Origin: Erythrophleum ivorense
Lineage: Eukaryota > Streptophyta > Magnoliopsida > Fabales > Fabaceae
Reading direction: 5' to 3'
Length of the DNA: 64,000 nucleotides
Assembly (NCBI GenBank): GCA_026724425.1
Contig: JAIUCV010000001.1
Coordinates: 20,433,129-20,497,128, forward strand
Within the stretch, counting starts at the first letter, position 1. Every line of letters begins with the position of its first letter. Shown here piece by piece: positions 23,375-36,208 of the stretch. Below the pieces are notes generated by a model. That model had not been told where the DNA came from, did not search any database, and worked only from the letters and a program-made list of their open reading frames with translations. The position numbers and the translations under genes were made by a program.

Positions 23375-25546
23375 TTTTTTTAAATTGTGATAAAATTTAT
23401 GACTTATGAAATTTTATGGTAATTTATCATGAGAATAAAAAAATTTTAATTTTTTTTGTATTTTTGTGGTATTTTACTATAAGAACTATAAAAAAATTAT
23501 GAATTCTTACAGTAATTTATTATGATAACCATTGTCCAAAAAAAAAAAAAGACCTTCAGTGGCGATTAAAGTATTTTTATTTAAAAAATTTAGCCACCAT
23601 TAAAAGTTTTTTAAAATTATTTTATATATTTAAAACTAAAATACATAGAGAAACCACACTGAGTATGCCATTGAAACATTTTTTTTTCTTATTTGGAACT
23701 TTTATACATTCAAAGCACACATCATACTTTTATTCTAAGATGGAAGAAGCATAAAAGCATACCAAATCCATAGGACTGTGTATAATGGCCTTCTTACTTT
23801 TGTTAAACAACCCACTCAGAAGTAGCATCACTATGACATAACCAAGCTTGGTTTTCAGTTCATTCACAATTTTTATATCTAGCCATTTTGGTCATTCTTG
23901 AAAGGGATAAGCAACATAAAGCAATTAATATGACAATATAGATTTTATCAAGTAAAAGCAAAGCCACCAATACTTTTGTTAAACAAGTACTTAGGAATAT
24001 ATTAAGAAGGCCATAATATTGCAAACTCTATTACATGGATGTTATAGATGAGGAATTTCCTACATTTTGGAGCACAAGTGAGTAAGACTGAATTTTATAA
24101 CCCAGAAATACCAATCTCTATAGCAATGGAATATTAAACTATGTGTTTTATTAGTAGCTAGAGTCCACCATAATCTATTAAGTTTTGTCTACATGTACTT
24201 ATTACGATTATAGTGTAAATAATTTTTTAAATTGCCTTAGTACATAAATAATATTTTTATGTGGTAATTAAGCTTCAAATGCCATGTCAACAATATCTCA
24301 CCAAAGTAAACAATAAGGACAATGTCATTGTCACCTAACAGAAACTATTGTTTTATAATACCACAACCACTACCTAACATAGATCAACTGAATAAAAGTT
24401 TGACTAATGACATTCACAATTTTTTTTTTAAATTCACTCATCCATGTATTTTTCAACAACAATACTACATTTTCTACATAAAAAAAAAAAGAATTCTACA
24501 TCCTGCACATCTCTCTTTAAAAAGGCACATTTATCAAAATGTAAGCTAATAGTTGTAAGAAAGTGTTCATAGTTAAAGTTAACCTTCAAATTGAATAAGC
24601 TAAAGAGATTGGATTTGTAAGTAGCCTTTTGATCTAGTAAAGAGCCTGCACTACCAAGATTACTAACAAAGAGCTCACAGACCCACTCTAAAGACTAGCA
24701 TAACTGTTCTTAAAAGATAGACATCTGCATAAGCAATAATGTAAAAATGAGAAAAACTATCAAACACTAGTTAAATGGTTGTATATCAAATGTTAGAAAA
24801 GTATGGCCTAAACAAGACACTAAGTAATACTAGCAACAAAGTTAAAATTCATATAAATGGTTTATTCATATCCACTTCAGGTCTAGGCTTCATAAGTAAT
24901 TGACATTCTAGTGAAAAATGAAGAACATTAAAAAAATCAAAAATATATTATGATGTATCTAAACTTATGATCTTGTTTAGTTTATCATATCAACTTAAGA
25001 TGGATGTACTTCTAGTGATAAAACCAAAGTAATACCTTTAGATACATTGATATTTACTCATCTCACTCGGCATGAAAATTCATTATTACTAACTATACAA
25101 ATTGATCTCTAGTATTCAAAATGCTATTAGGAGAAGTATTGGCTATGTTAAGTATTTCTTCCTTTACCTTCTTCTTTCTAGAAATAAAAGTTAATTTACT
25201 AAATAATTTTCAAAAATGGCATATGCTAATTTAGTATATCCATCTTTGCCCACATCTTGCCACAAGATCATTAATTCTTCATATGTAGGCCATTTTAATG
25301 AGAAAAATCATTTTGGAAATACGGCATGGCATGGTTTTATCATAAACTAGTCTTTTAAAGCCTTTGGAAATTTATTGATTCTAATATGTTGTTAATCTTC
25401 ATTTAGAAAATGAAGAATTTAATTTTATATTTTCAAAAATTGAACCACTCCATTGAAGTTTAGTCAAGTTATGCATCCTATTGCACTTTTCTTTCTTGAT
25501 TTATTATTAATAAGCTTATGTAGTTGTATAAAAACACACATGCATT

Positions 25547-25580
25547 TGTGTGTGTGTGTGTGTGTGTTTTTTTTTTTTTT
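25547..25580. repeat. (TG)10 microsatellite followed by T14
   Basis: Ten TG units at 25547-25566, then a run of T to 25580. Confidence 0.9.
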
Positions 25581-28230
25581 AAGGTTTAGCATGTATTTCA
25601 TCATACTAGCAAAATATAAGTATATACTCTACATGATATTAAGCTTATTATATTAATTTTTTTTTATCTTTAATACTTTTAGCAGTGGATAATACTGATA
25701 TTAAAGGCTTAATTTCTCTAAATAAACAGAATTACATAACTTCATCATATAAATCCTAAGATTTATACTCAACAAGTTTATTTAGCATGGAACATCATAA
25801 AAAGAAGCATAATTTTTGGATCTCAAGCCTTATGCTCTAAACTACCACATTTACACAAATCTATATATTAGACACCCATTTCAAAAATTCATATCTTGGG
25901 TTACAAAATTCCAATTCATGCAAGTTATATATCTAAGGAAAGCTCAAAACATAAGCTACATGCTATAAAAATTTCAAGCCAAAACAAGTTCATTTGGGCC
26001 ATAGAAATCTAATGGAATAGTGATTGCTACTATTTTCGAATACAAACTAGAACTTAAACTTTAAACATCTATATCTTTGGCTACACAGTTTCGATTCATG
26101 CAAACTTAGAGGCTATGGAAAGCTTTAACATCAGCTATATTCTTATAAAATTTCATGAGCATTGGAGTTTATTTGGTCCCTCGAATGCACAAAACATCGG
26201 ATTTGTACCATATAAACAGTACCCAGTAACTTCTATAATTTTTTGCCAATTTCAAAAAATTATATTAAATTCTATAGAGCTCTAAAAATTATGTTTTTTA
26301 TCTCTATTAAAAGATTTAAATAAGCTCTAAGGTCTAGTTTTGGTTCAAGTGCAAAAGATGGCTTAAAATGGTTCAAATTTAGATCCAAGTGGTTCAAAAT
26401 GGACTCCTTCAACTCAAGTGACCACTTGAGCACATTTCAAATGTAAAATACAGCATACATAACTAATTTATCATGCCTCAAACTTCATGCAACTCAAACT
26501 CTATAATACCATATTATATTCTAACATTGAACCTTATCTCACAAGTGAGATTATATGATTTACTCAAGAGATATCAAGAAATACATTAAAATAATGAATT
26601 TAATTATGTTGCGTAGCGGATACATTTTTTATTTTGCATCTCCAGGACCCCATAAACTCATTAATAACATTCTTTAATTATTTTTCATACATACAAATCA
26701 TAACATTCTCAAAAAATAGCCCAAACCATGGATCAAGGGTCAAAAACTCTAAAATTTCTTTATTTCCTATGGCTGTATAGTGACAGATTTCAGGGGCAAC
26801 TTTGAAAAATATAACTAAATGTAGAAAAATCAAAATCACACAAACCATAGCTTTTTGGGAAGCTCCAAATGTTAACTTCACAGTAAAATAATTCCAAGAC
26901 ATGAGCATAGCCTTTGGACCACGTTTGACAAAGAAATAGCCACAAAGATCTGGCTGTCCTAGGTATTGATACAACTTACTGTCATAATCTTTAAAAATAT
27001 CCAATTAATTTAAAAAATATTCAATCCATGAAAATGATAGCAATTTAAAAAGTTATGAATGTTAACTAGAGGAAAAAAATGACTTTAAACCAGTCTAGAC
27101 ATGTCTATATCTTGAAAACTAATCAAATAGTGACATAGGTATGACTGGATGCTTGATATTGGATAGCAACTTCAAAAATTAATATCTCACTCTTTAGACA
27201 TCCATATGAGGTGCTTCTAATTTTTACAAGTCACTGAGAAGGTCTAGTTTCTGTCTATAAAATTTCATGGCAATTGGACAGCATTTTCCTCATAATTGAC
27301 CTAGAACAATTTTCGGACCATGCGTACAGTAGCAGTGATCATATCAGAAAAATTTTCCAACTTCAAAAATTCATCAAATATTTTATAAACCTCCAAATAA
27401 TACCCACTTTAACTTCCCCAAAAAGTTCTCAATAAACTCTAGATGCATGCCAAATTTCAAACTAAGAAGAGCTCATTTGGATAAAAAGTAACATAGCTCA
27501 CCAATTTGGTAAACTTTGCCTTTTATAAGGTATCACTTTGATTCAAATGGCCTTCCTTTGAGTTTGATGTAACACCCCAAAATTAAGTAAGGTGTTAATC
27601 ATGGATTTGGGTTAATTAAGAATGATTAATATGGGATAATTGGGCAAGTTAAGTGAATGAAAATTTTATAGAGCTAAATTATTAATATGAGTTTGAGATT
27701 TAATTGAGTTATAAACCCCATCTAGGACCAAATTAAATTAAGTAGGCCAAGGTTAGGGACTAATGGAGGCCCAATAATTTTAGGTGTAGACCCAATCTTT
27801 TAATGTGAGACTTAGCCCAAGAGAGAGAGCACCTAGGGAGGCTCAATCTGATTTAATGAGATAGAGACCCAACACCCAACTTATATAAACCCTTGTAATT
27901 GGCCCAATACCCCTTGTGTAGACCTTAACTAAGTGAGCTCTCGAAAACTTGGCCTAACCTAACTAAAAGTCTGAATTTTGGAAGCTAGTCTAAAAAATTA
28001 CAACTTCAGCCCAACAATTAGTGGGAGCCCAATAAGTCCTTGGCCTAATAGGTTGACCTATAACCCATTTAAAACCCAACCTAAAACCTTAAAAACCATT
28101 TTTAGACACCCTCATTCTGCAGAAACACAAGAAACAAAAGGAAAATTCAGAAGTCTAAAGAAGAGGCTAGGGTTTTTGACATATTTTCACCATTTCCCAC
28201 TTCTAGAGCAAGATTCAGCTAAGGTAACAG

Positions 28231-28240
28231 TTATATAACT
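28231..28240 (+). promoter_or_regulatory. TATA box of B-type LTR
   Basis: TTATATAACT about 665 bp into the LTR, followed by 'taatccccttctctttctc'. The copy at about 40690 has the same site and following sequence. Confidence 0.5.
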
Positions 28241-29779
28241 TAATCCCCTTCTCTTTCTCTTCATTGTGGCCTGATTAGTTTTTCATTTGGAGTATTTTCA
28301 CCATACCCAAAATCTGAAATGTGGTTATTTGGAATTTTCTTAATGAAATTTCGTAGGTTGAGGCTGAAGGTGTTATTAGATAAGTATAAACTCCTCATTT
28401 TAATGTATTTTCTACTGGTTTAAGACCCCCATAGTAGACTTATAGTATAGGCCTTAATTTTATGCGAATTTTCCTATGATTTGGAGTGATATTTTGATAT
28501 TTCTGGTCTAGGGAAGGAAAAACCTGAAATTAGAGGCTCTTGATGATTATGTAAGTATTTCTGAGTAGTTCTATATAGCTTAACTCCTTGAGTAATGGGT
28601 TTGTTGATATAAATTATAATTAGGGATAGTAATGGCTTGATTTTGTGTCCATAGGCTGAAGTAGCATTCAATTGGCTCTTAGAGGATTGGCTACAAGTGA
28701 GGTAACTGGGGTTCATGCTAATTTCATGCATATGTCTATTTAATTTTGTATCTGCTGCATGGTTATAATTTTGAATGCTAAATGAATTGGTTGGCTATCT
28801 GTTATATGTAATTGGATCTTGTAAGTCCATTGTGGTGCAGCTGTCACCCGTACATGTGCTTTGATTGGGCATTGGGTTATTATCAGACCTCAAATGCACT
28901 GAGCCCTGGTTATGCTCAATAGGGAGTAGGTGTCGTGGACGGGACTCTCCCTATGTTATTGGCCTTTAACATGTGGAATTGGGATTGCTAGTATGGGATA
29001 GTAATTATAGATAGCCTAATTTTTTCATTTACTGGTATAGTTGGTACATTTTCTGATGCTTATATGAAATCATGCATATATGTAATTAAACCGAAATATA
29101 TGAATGGAATTTGCCTTGGTTACTAAGATTTGAATCTCACTCGTTTCATGGGATTATACTTTCAGGTGAAGGCCCTTCGGGTAAGGATAAGAGGAAGCAA
29201 GTGGATGAAAATCCATGAGCTCCAGCCATGTGTGGAAGAAGCTACACTTAGGCTGATCTGAGTAGAGTATATGCAATTTTGTTAATCTTTTATATAGCAT
29301 CATCATGTAATCATATTGCCAAGTGTAGGCATTTCTATTTTGATTTCTTAGGATGCACCTATTGAGGAGTTAGGCTTCATCTTAGCTTGGTATTGGATGT
29401 ATGAACTTATGACATTTGATGTATAAACTTTGTTGAATTTATGATATGGTTTACCATTTGGGAATTGTAATTATGTGATACCTTAGATATAGACTTGAAT
29501 TAGTGATGCATGAAATCTTTAATGGAATGTATATTTGAATAATAATTGTTGGAAGCTTATGAAATTCTGCTGTTATTAATCTATAAACTTGCTGATATAG
29601 GGTAGTTGGAGGAGTAAAAGTTGATACTTAAGTCTTGAACTAGTAATGATAGATTAGCTGGGTAAATTAGGCTAATGAAAGCTATTGGAACCCCACAATT
29701 AAGGTAGAGTGGCCCTAAGGTGTCATTGGAGGGAGAGTGGAGAGTATGAGACAAGACTTTAGAAGTTGTAGGATCAGAA

Positions 29780-30190
29780 GGCATTTCACCGCGGCCAACA
29801 TGGGATTAGCTGTGGCCAATAGAGGCGAAGTTACCCAGGGGGACGTCCAGAGAGTAATTAGCTGCGGTAAGAAGTGGAATTGGCTACAGTGAAATGTGAA
29901 AAGCTAAACTGAAAGTCATCTAGAAGGTAATTTGCTGCGGCTAAATATGAATTAGCCACGACGAACTTTTATGAAAATGTGACAGGGGTTCCAGAAAGGA
30001 ATTAGCCGCAACGAAAGGGGGAATTGGCCGTGGCCAATAGTGAGAGGCAAGCGAGGTAGGCTCCAGGAGGTTTCCTCACTGCGGCACCATGTAAGCTGGT
30101 CGCGGAGCTACGGCAAAATCTGTGAAGATATAAGGGTGAACCCGAGAGCAATTGGCCATGGTGCAAGGATATTTAGCCGTGACTAATGGT
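29780..30190 (+). repeat. GC-rich cluster in B-type LTR
   Basis: Dispersed variants of 'ccgcggccaa', 'agctgcggta', 'agccgcaacg' and 'ggccgtggccaa' at irregular 20-50 bp spacing. Several appear decayed by C-to-T change (ctgtggcc, ctgcggct). Confidence 0.6.
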
Positions 30191-32674
30191 CCCAAACTCT
30201 CATTCTAACCTAGAAATCTTGGTTTTTCATATGGTAACCTCAAAGGATGACTTAAAAATATTAGTAGAAAACTCTTGTAAGTTGGAATTAATGGGTAATA
30301 GAATCAAGGACTTATAAATGAGTGTTTGTTTCCCTTATGCACATGAATGCTTGTAATTATTTGGTTGATGACTTTAATAACATTAATGTTCAAATTTCCT
30401 TGCATTTTTCGAGTTTGATTAGTCGTATTATCCTGTAACCCTAAATCATGGTTATTAATCACGTGTTTTACCTTAATTACAATTATTAGAAGTTAGGATC
30501 ATCACATTTGATACCTCTTGGACAAGTTTAAAAGCATGAATATGATTTATAGGAATTACCCAAGTGGTCTCAAATACCATGCATCTCATTTTGACCATCT
30601 CACACTTAAGAATACATACATTCAAGTGTGCACCCAAGTGTTCAATTTACATATTTCCATTGTCTTGGCACCATACAAGGTTCATACATCATTCGTACAT
30701 AATATATTTGTTCATCGTCTTACATTACAAAAAAAATATGTACAATATCACTCTCACATTGATACACAAAGAAAACTATAAAAAGGTTTAAAGTATAGCT
30801 CTTCAAGGCTCTTGGCTTGCTTTCTTTGCTTCTTGTGAGCCACTTAGACAATTTAAGATGGAAGGAGAAAGGGGAATGAGATTCCAAGAATCTCAATAGC
30901 TCACACACCTATTCACACACACATTTAAGGCATATATACATCTAAGCACATGTATGGAAGGTTTGGCAACCATAAAGTATGCAAAGTCACAATTCTCATG
31001 CCACTTATTTACATTCAAGCTAAGACCATGTTCTAGGGACTTTTGGTTTTGCCTCACCCTATTTCTAGAACTTTTGAATTTGCCTTACTCTTAGTCTAAG
31101 GACTTTTAACTTGGCCTCACTCTTTTAAGAGACTTTTGGCCTTATCTCACCCATGCCATGAGACTTTTGGCATCTCCTCACTTTCATTAAGGGACTTTTG
31201 GCATCACCTCACCTTTATGAGTCATTTCCACAACCATAGTCATTCAAGAAGACACATTGGTACCAATGTAATGTCAAGGCATCAAGTGGCATATCATCAA
31301 GTCACAAGAACACACACAAAAATACAATGACATACATATGCATATAAGAATGCAAGGAGAATGAGGCGGAGAGCTACCTTGGATTTATGCAAACTTTTCT
31401 TGATCTTTTTCTTCCCTTTTTTTGACCTCCCAAGTGCACCTAGGTATGTGGATATTCTCTTGGCCTAGCCACCATAAACAACACACAATTACACACTTGA
31501 AGCAAGCCAAGACACTAAACTAAAGCTTGAATATATACTTGGTCTCATAAGTGGCATAGTGATTCCATAATTAGCCCAATGAAGCAACTCTCATATTTCA
31601 AGTTCTAGGCTCTATTCTCTTATTATTTCTAGACTTCTTGGACTCATTTAAGGTCCTTAAAGCCCTCACACATTCACTTGCATAATTGGAGACACAAGTT
31701 GCTTCATAAGGCACCATTATGGACATCATTGCTCCATCTTTCATTCCATGGCTTCTAAATTTTTCCAATGGTTTCTCCCATCTTCTAACATCATATAAAG
31801 TCTCAAACCAAGGCTAGAACAAATTAAAACACTCCCTAGCTCTATGAACTAGCCTAGGCTAAGATATTCACCAAGGAAGGAGTTCACAAGCTTTTTGATT
31901 TTTTTCTTGATAGGAGAACCACGTGGTATAACATCCCTAAAATTAAGATTTTTTAATTATTTAGTATTTTATGTAATGAATTTATTGAGCTTTAATAAAA
32001 AGAATTTGAATGAAATAGCTTCGTATATGAGAAGTATAAGCTGAATAAGACCCATAGGAATTTTTGAGATTTTAGGGGGGTCCAGGGGTAAAATTGTCAT
32101 TTGCCACCCAGACAAACTATGATAATTTTTTTTAAAAGGAATGGGAATATTAAGGGAATAAATAACCCTTGAAACTCTTTAAGGGTTTCTTAACTCTAAC
32201 TATTTCTATTTCTATAATTATTATAACTTCTTTTTCTATCTAGCTTATGGCTACTAATCTGGCTAACCAGATCTTGGACCGGATCTCGCTCGACCATCCG
32301 GACAATGTGGCGTCATTAAACCCATCTCATTAAACTGAGTTTAACCGTAGGTCACGGATTTTTGAGATTCTTGCCCGATTTTTTTATATTTGTACCTAAA
32401 GCCACGAATAGAAGGTGAAACTAGAATTCCTTAAACTTTTGAGCAATTTATATATTTTGCCCGACATATCACTTTTCTTTGCATTTTAGTCCCCGGCTCC
32501 TTCATACTTGACTTCGAGGACTCTTCGGGACCTTTTGGAAACATTAAATGGGACCTACATAGGGACAAATAATATTAAAATATAACAGAGAACTTAGAAA
32601 ATACAGATTAAATAAGATATTATGGAAAACCTAGGAAAATAGTGACAATTTTATAAGTCTAACTGGGGAAGAGC

Positions 32675-32747
32675 TGACGTGGCACCAAGAAGCTGGGAAG
32701 GTACTGATGTGGCACCATATAGAAAGAAGAGAGATGATGTGGCACCA
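32675..32747 (+). promoter_or_regulatory. Three TGAYGTGGCACCA sites at 30-bp spacing
   Basis: TGACGTGGCACCA at 32675, then TGATGTGGCACCA at 32705 and 32735. The first contains ACGTGGC, a known core for plant bZIP factors (ABRE/G-box class). The other two differ from it by C to T at the CpG. They lie in the U3 part of the E-type LTR, about 430-500 bp upstream of its TATA box. Binding is inferred. Confidence 0.5.
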
Positions 32748-32994
32748 TGCGTGAAGAAGAAGCTAGAAGTTGGAAGAGAATTTGAAAATTGCACGAGCTA
32801 TGGAGTGATTACACAGGCTTGTGTCAGCAAATCTTAGAAATCTCACACATTGTGAAAAAGTTACCACTGACTTTAACATGACATAGATGTTGACTTAAGC
32901 GGCATTAAATACAATCTTATCTTCACATATTACGAAAAAGTAACCAGGGTAATCCAATGCTTAATATTCATCCGTAAAATGTGATACGATCCAA

Positions 32995-33175
32995 AACCGT
33001 TGATGCAATCTAATGGCTTAGATTTCTTCACCTTTTCAAGATCAAACCACCATCTTTGATCTAATCTAAAGGCCTACATTTTATCTCTTATTTCAAGGTT
33101 AAATCTTGACCATCCATGTAATCTAAAGGCCAAGATCTTCCACCTTAACGTTAATTAAATCTTAACCATTCATAA
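32995..33175 (+). repeat. Three diverged ~60-bp repeats upstream of E-type TATA box
   Basis: Copies of 'accat' followed by 'ctaatctaaaggcc' and variants recur near 33000, 33055 and 33110. They form a loose tandem array ending just before the TATA box. Confidence 0.5.
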
Positions 33176-33179
33176 CTAG

Positions 33180-33187
33180 TATATATA
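33180..33187 (+). promoter_or_regulatory. TATA box of E-type LTR
   Basis: TATATATA, followed by a CA-rich stretch and then purine-rich leader sequence, about 1.25 kb from the LTR start. Confidence 0.5.
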
Positions 33188-33332
33188 TGAACCACACACA
33201 CACTTTCATGCCATTCTCACACATAAAATACACACCAAAATTCGGCCAAGACAAAGATAAGGAGAAGGAAAAGGAGCTCGACCTAAGGAAGAAGAGAAGG
33301 GAGAAGGAAAAGCCACCGAGGGAAAATCAAAC

Positions 33333-36208
33333 TGTAACACCATCATTTCTATCTCATACCTATCATCACTTATATGCTCATATGAGATATAGGAAGAATG
33401 AAGTGAGATCTTTCTCATTGGATTCATACATTTTCTTAACGTTGCGACATGGTTAAAAATTCATTTTAGTGTCACAAGGACCGTGTGAGCTCATTCTATG
33501 CATCCTCATATTTAATTGCACCATTACAACTCATTTCAATCCCAAAAACATACTTTAAACTCATGGAAACCAAAAAGGGATATGAGGCATGTATATTCAT
33601 TTTCGGGCAGACTTGGCCTCATTTTTAGGCAAAGTTTGGAAAATCACAACTAAATATAGAAATATCAAAAACATGTAATCTTGGTCATTCTGGAAATCTT
33701 GGGATGTCTACTTCAGGATAAAAATATGTACAAGTCATAACATCCCACACACAGGACGTTTGACATGCAAATTGTTCTAGAGGTCGGAATAGTCCTGATG
33801 CTATCACAGTTTACTGATATGAACTTCAAAAATGTCCAACTAATTCCAAAAAAATCCAATGCCTACAAATGATACCATTATGGAAATATGTGGATGTTAA
33901 CTAGAGAGAAAAAATATCTCCAGATCAATTCATTAAGCCAAACTCTCAGAAATTGATGGAACAATACTTCTGGTCAGGCAAGATGACTGATACTGGGTAG
34001 AAACTTTGAAAATATATATCTTCCTCTCTAGACCTCCAAATGAGGTACTTCTAGTTGTTACAAGTCACTGTGACTGTCTAGTTTCTACCTATAAAGTTTC
34101 GTAGCCATTGGACCATGTTTGCCCCTCGGATGACACAATTATACAATTGACCAAATGAACAGTGCTTATGCAAATCTGAAATTCTGATACCAATTTTGAA
34201 AAATCATAGAAAATTCCACAGACCTCCAAATGACCTGATCTTTAGCTTCCCAAAAATATCTAGACAAGATCTAGTCACATGCCAAATTTTAAGGCAAAAA
34301 GAGGTCATTTGGTCAGACTTTGATATAAGGGGGCAAAGTGCCAATTTCTTGTGTTAAAAGAGGCTTCAAGGGTTCAAATTTGCCTCTCCTACCCCTAAGG
34401 CTCTATAAGCACATGGGAAAGCATCAACATAGGTTATTAAACATGGCTTGAATGTCTAATAACCCAGATTTGCACAACTCACTCTCCCACACTAACACAT
34501 ACACCATGTATATAATGCCAAGATCTTACTATTCATACCGAAAACTTGCTTCATGATGCACTATAGTTCTAATTCTCATACATATCCAATAAGTATATCT
34601 ATTTACAAGTATTCATAATTTCATACAATATGTACATCATTAGATTACATCCCTTAGCAACATAACGGTGACAAAGTGGCTATTTCATAAATTCTTTGCC
34701 GATTCCCCTAGCTTCAAGCTTGGTGCCTCCCATGTCTTTGTTCACTTGGTCCACCTAGAATGTTATGATAGTGGAGAGGAGGGGATGAGATTTAAAGAAT
34801 TCCAATAGCTCATCTCTCATTCAATTATACATAATATGTGCCAAGCAAGCTTTTCAAATGCATGCATGAAAAAGTGGAAGTCATGGACATTTTAAAACCA
34901 CCTTGGCATGTGAATCAATTATACAATACATTCAAAGGTTCACCAAGTGTTTGGATTGGCCTCACACTTCTCCTCATGGATTTTGGACTTGCCTTACCCA
35001 TTCTTGAGCACTTTGGACTCAACCTTACTCTTGGAAGTCCACATTTCTTTTGGAAGACCCTTTGTTTTGTCTCAACCAAGCTCGAGGGTTCTTGGCTCAT
35101 CCTCACTCAAGGGAAGAGTTCTTGGCCTTTCCACACTCAAGCAAACTCATGCAAATATCATAAATTCATTTAACACATAACATAACATCAAGGTTCATAA
35201 CATGTAAAGGCATGCTAGCATACTTTTTATAGCTTGAAAATATACATACACACATTCTAGAGCAAGCTAAACACACATTCATGCATGAGAGAAGGGGGAG
35301 AGAGCTACCTTATAGGCTAACACAAGCCTTCCCTTTCAATTTATCTTCTCCTTTCTTGATTCCATAATCACAACTAGATGGAAGTGTTTCTCTTGAGCCT
35401 AGACACACAGAGAGCATGGGATTACTCTCTCATAACTCAACACTTATTCACAAAGTTAGGGATTTCTTTCTAGCAAACCCTACCAAGCATATAAGAAACT
35501 AGGGTTTCTTTCTCTCTCTAGAAGTTCACTAACTATTCTTCTCTTTTCTTTGCATTTCTCAACTCATCACATTCTCTTTTAAGGGTTTCTTGCTCCCTCT
35601 AGGTCAGAATAAAGCTTTCTTACTTATCAACCCATGGAAAGGGAGCTCAGAAGGAGAAGAATAAAATCAAAAAGAAGGAGCATGAAGAGCTTTAAAGGTT
35701 CTTACCTTTCTTCCTTAGCCTCCCTTCCTTCTCTTTTAGTTTCTCCTAGTTTCCCTCTCTCTCTTAAGCTTTTTTCTGTGCTTGGATGAAGCTTAAGTCG
35801 GTTTAAGGAGAAAGGAAGAGTTTGGATGCTTTAAAAAGTCAAATTCTCTTTTTTTATGCTTTTCTAGACTATCCCTCGCTATAGTGAGGTATAACCCTCG
35901 CTACGGCGAGTACGTATTAGTCCCAGACCACGGCACGCGCTATGGCAAGCAGCTCCTTGGTTTTTGTATGGGATGCCTGCACTCGCTATAACTAGAAGCA
36001 TTTTTGCTATAGTGAGAAGGCACTCTCGCTATAACTAGAAGCATTTTTGCTATAGCGAGAAGGCACTCTCGCTATAGCTAGACCATTTCTCGCTATAGTG
36101 AACAGGTACATTCGCTATAACTAGCCCATTTCTCGCTATAGCTAGCAGACTTAGAAAATTTTCAACCCTTCGAAAATTTTTCAGCTTTTTTTTTTTCTGG
36201 TTGTTACA
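33333..36208 (-). mobile_element. G-type solo LTR, reverse, nested in E element
   Basis: Plus-strand ends are TGTAACACC and TTGTTACA, with a perfect TSD caaac at 33328-33332 and 36209-36213. Length 2876 bp. On the minus strand it starts TGTAACAACCAG with an A-rich run, then the CTATAGCGAG array. It carries the shared minisatellite in reverse at about 34960-35140. It is the deepest layer of the stack F > F > E > G. No coding content; the short frames at 34838-35173 and 36050-36289 are chance frames. Confidence 0.9.
35870..36150 (-). repeat. CTATAGCGAG palindrome array with a 43-bp tandem unit
   Basis: About ten palindrome or half-palindrome sites. Two adjacent 43-bp units begin at 35982 and 36025 ('ctcgctataactagaagc...'), a local duplication not seen in the other G copies. 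Confidence 0.75.

Larger units (their letters stand above)
23010..25650. other. AT-rich DNA without recognisable gene
   Basis: About 2.6 kb between the LINE and the old F-type LTR. It holds a possible CACTA terminus (about 23146), a perfect short inverted repeat (23309-23341), AT and TG microsatellites and long A/T runs. I see no frame longer than about 75 codons that looks coding, and no LTR ends. It does not resemble the LTR families that fill the rest of the window, so it may be relatively low-copy. If the old F copy ends at 53361, this DNA was originally adjacent to 53362 onward. Confidence 0.5.
27568..30506 (+). mobile_element. B-type solo LTR, complete
   Basis: Starts TGTAACACCCC and ends CATCACA, with a perfect TSD tttga at 27563-27567 and 30507-30511. 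Length 2939 bp with no interruption, the best complete B-type reference here. TATA-like TTATATAACT at 28231-28240; GC-rich cluster at 29780-30190; final block 'aacattaatgttcaaatttcc' as in the other B copies. No internal retroelement region. Confidence 0.9.

Noticed and set aside
24600..24720. Possible minus-strand exon (a frame with WVCELFVSNLGSAG after an AG)
   Set aside because: Short, with stops nearby, no recognised family and no paired donor site; not enough to call.
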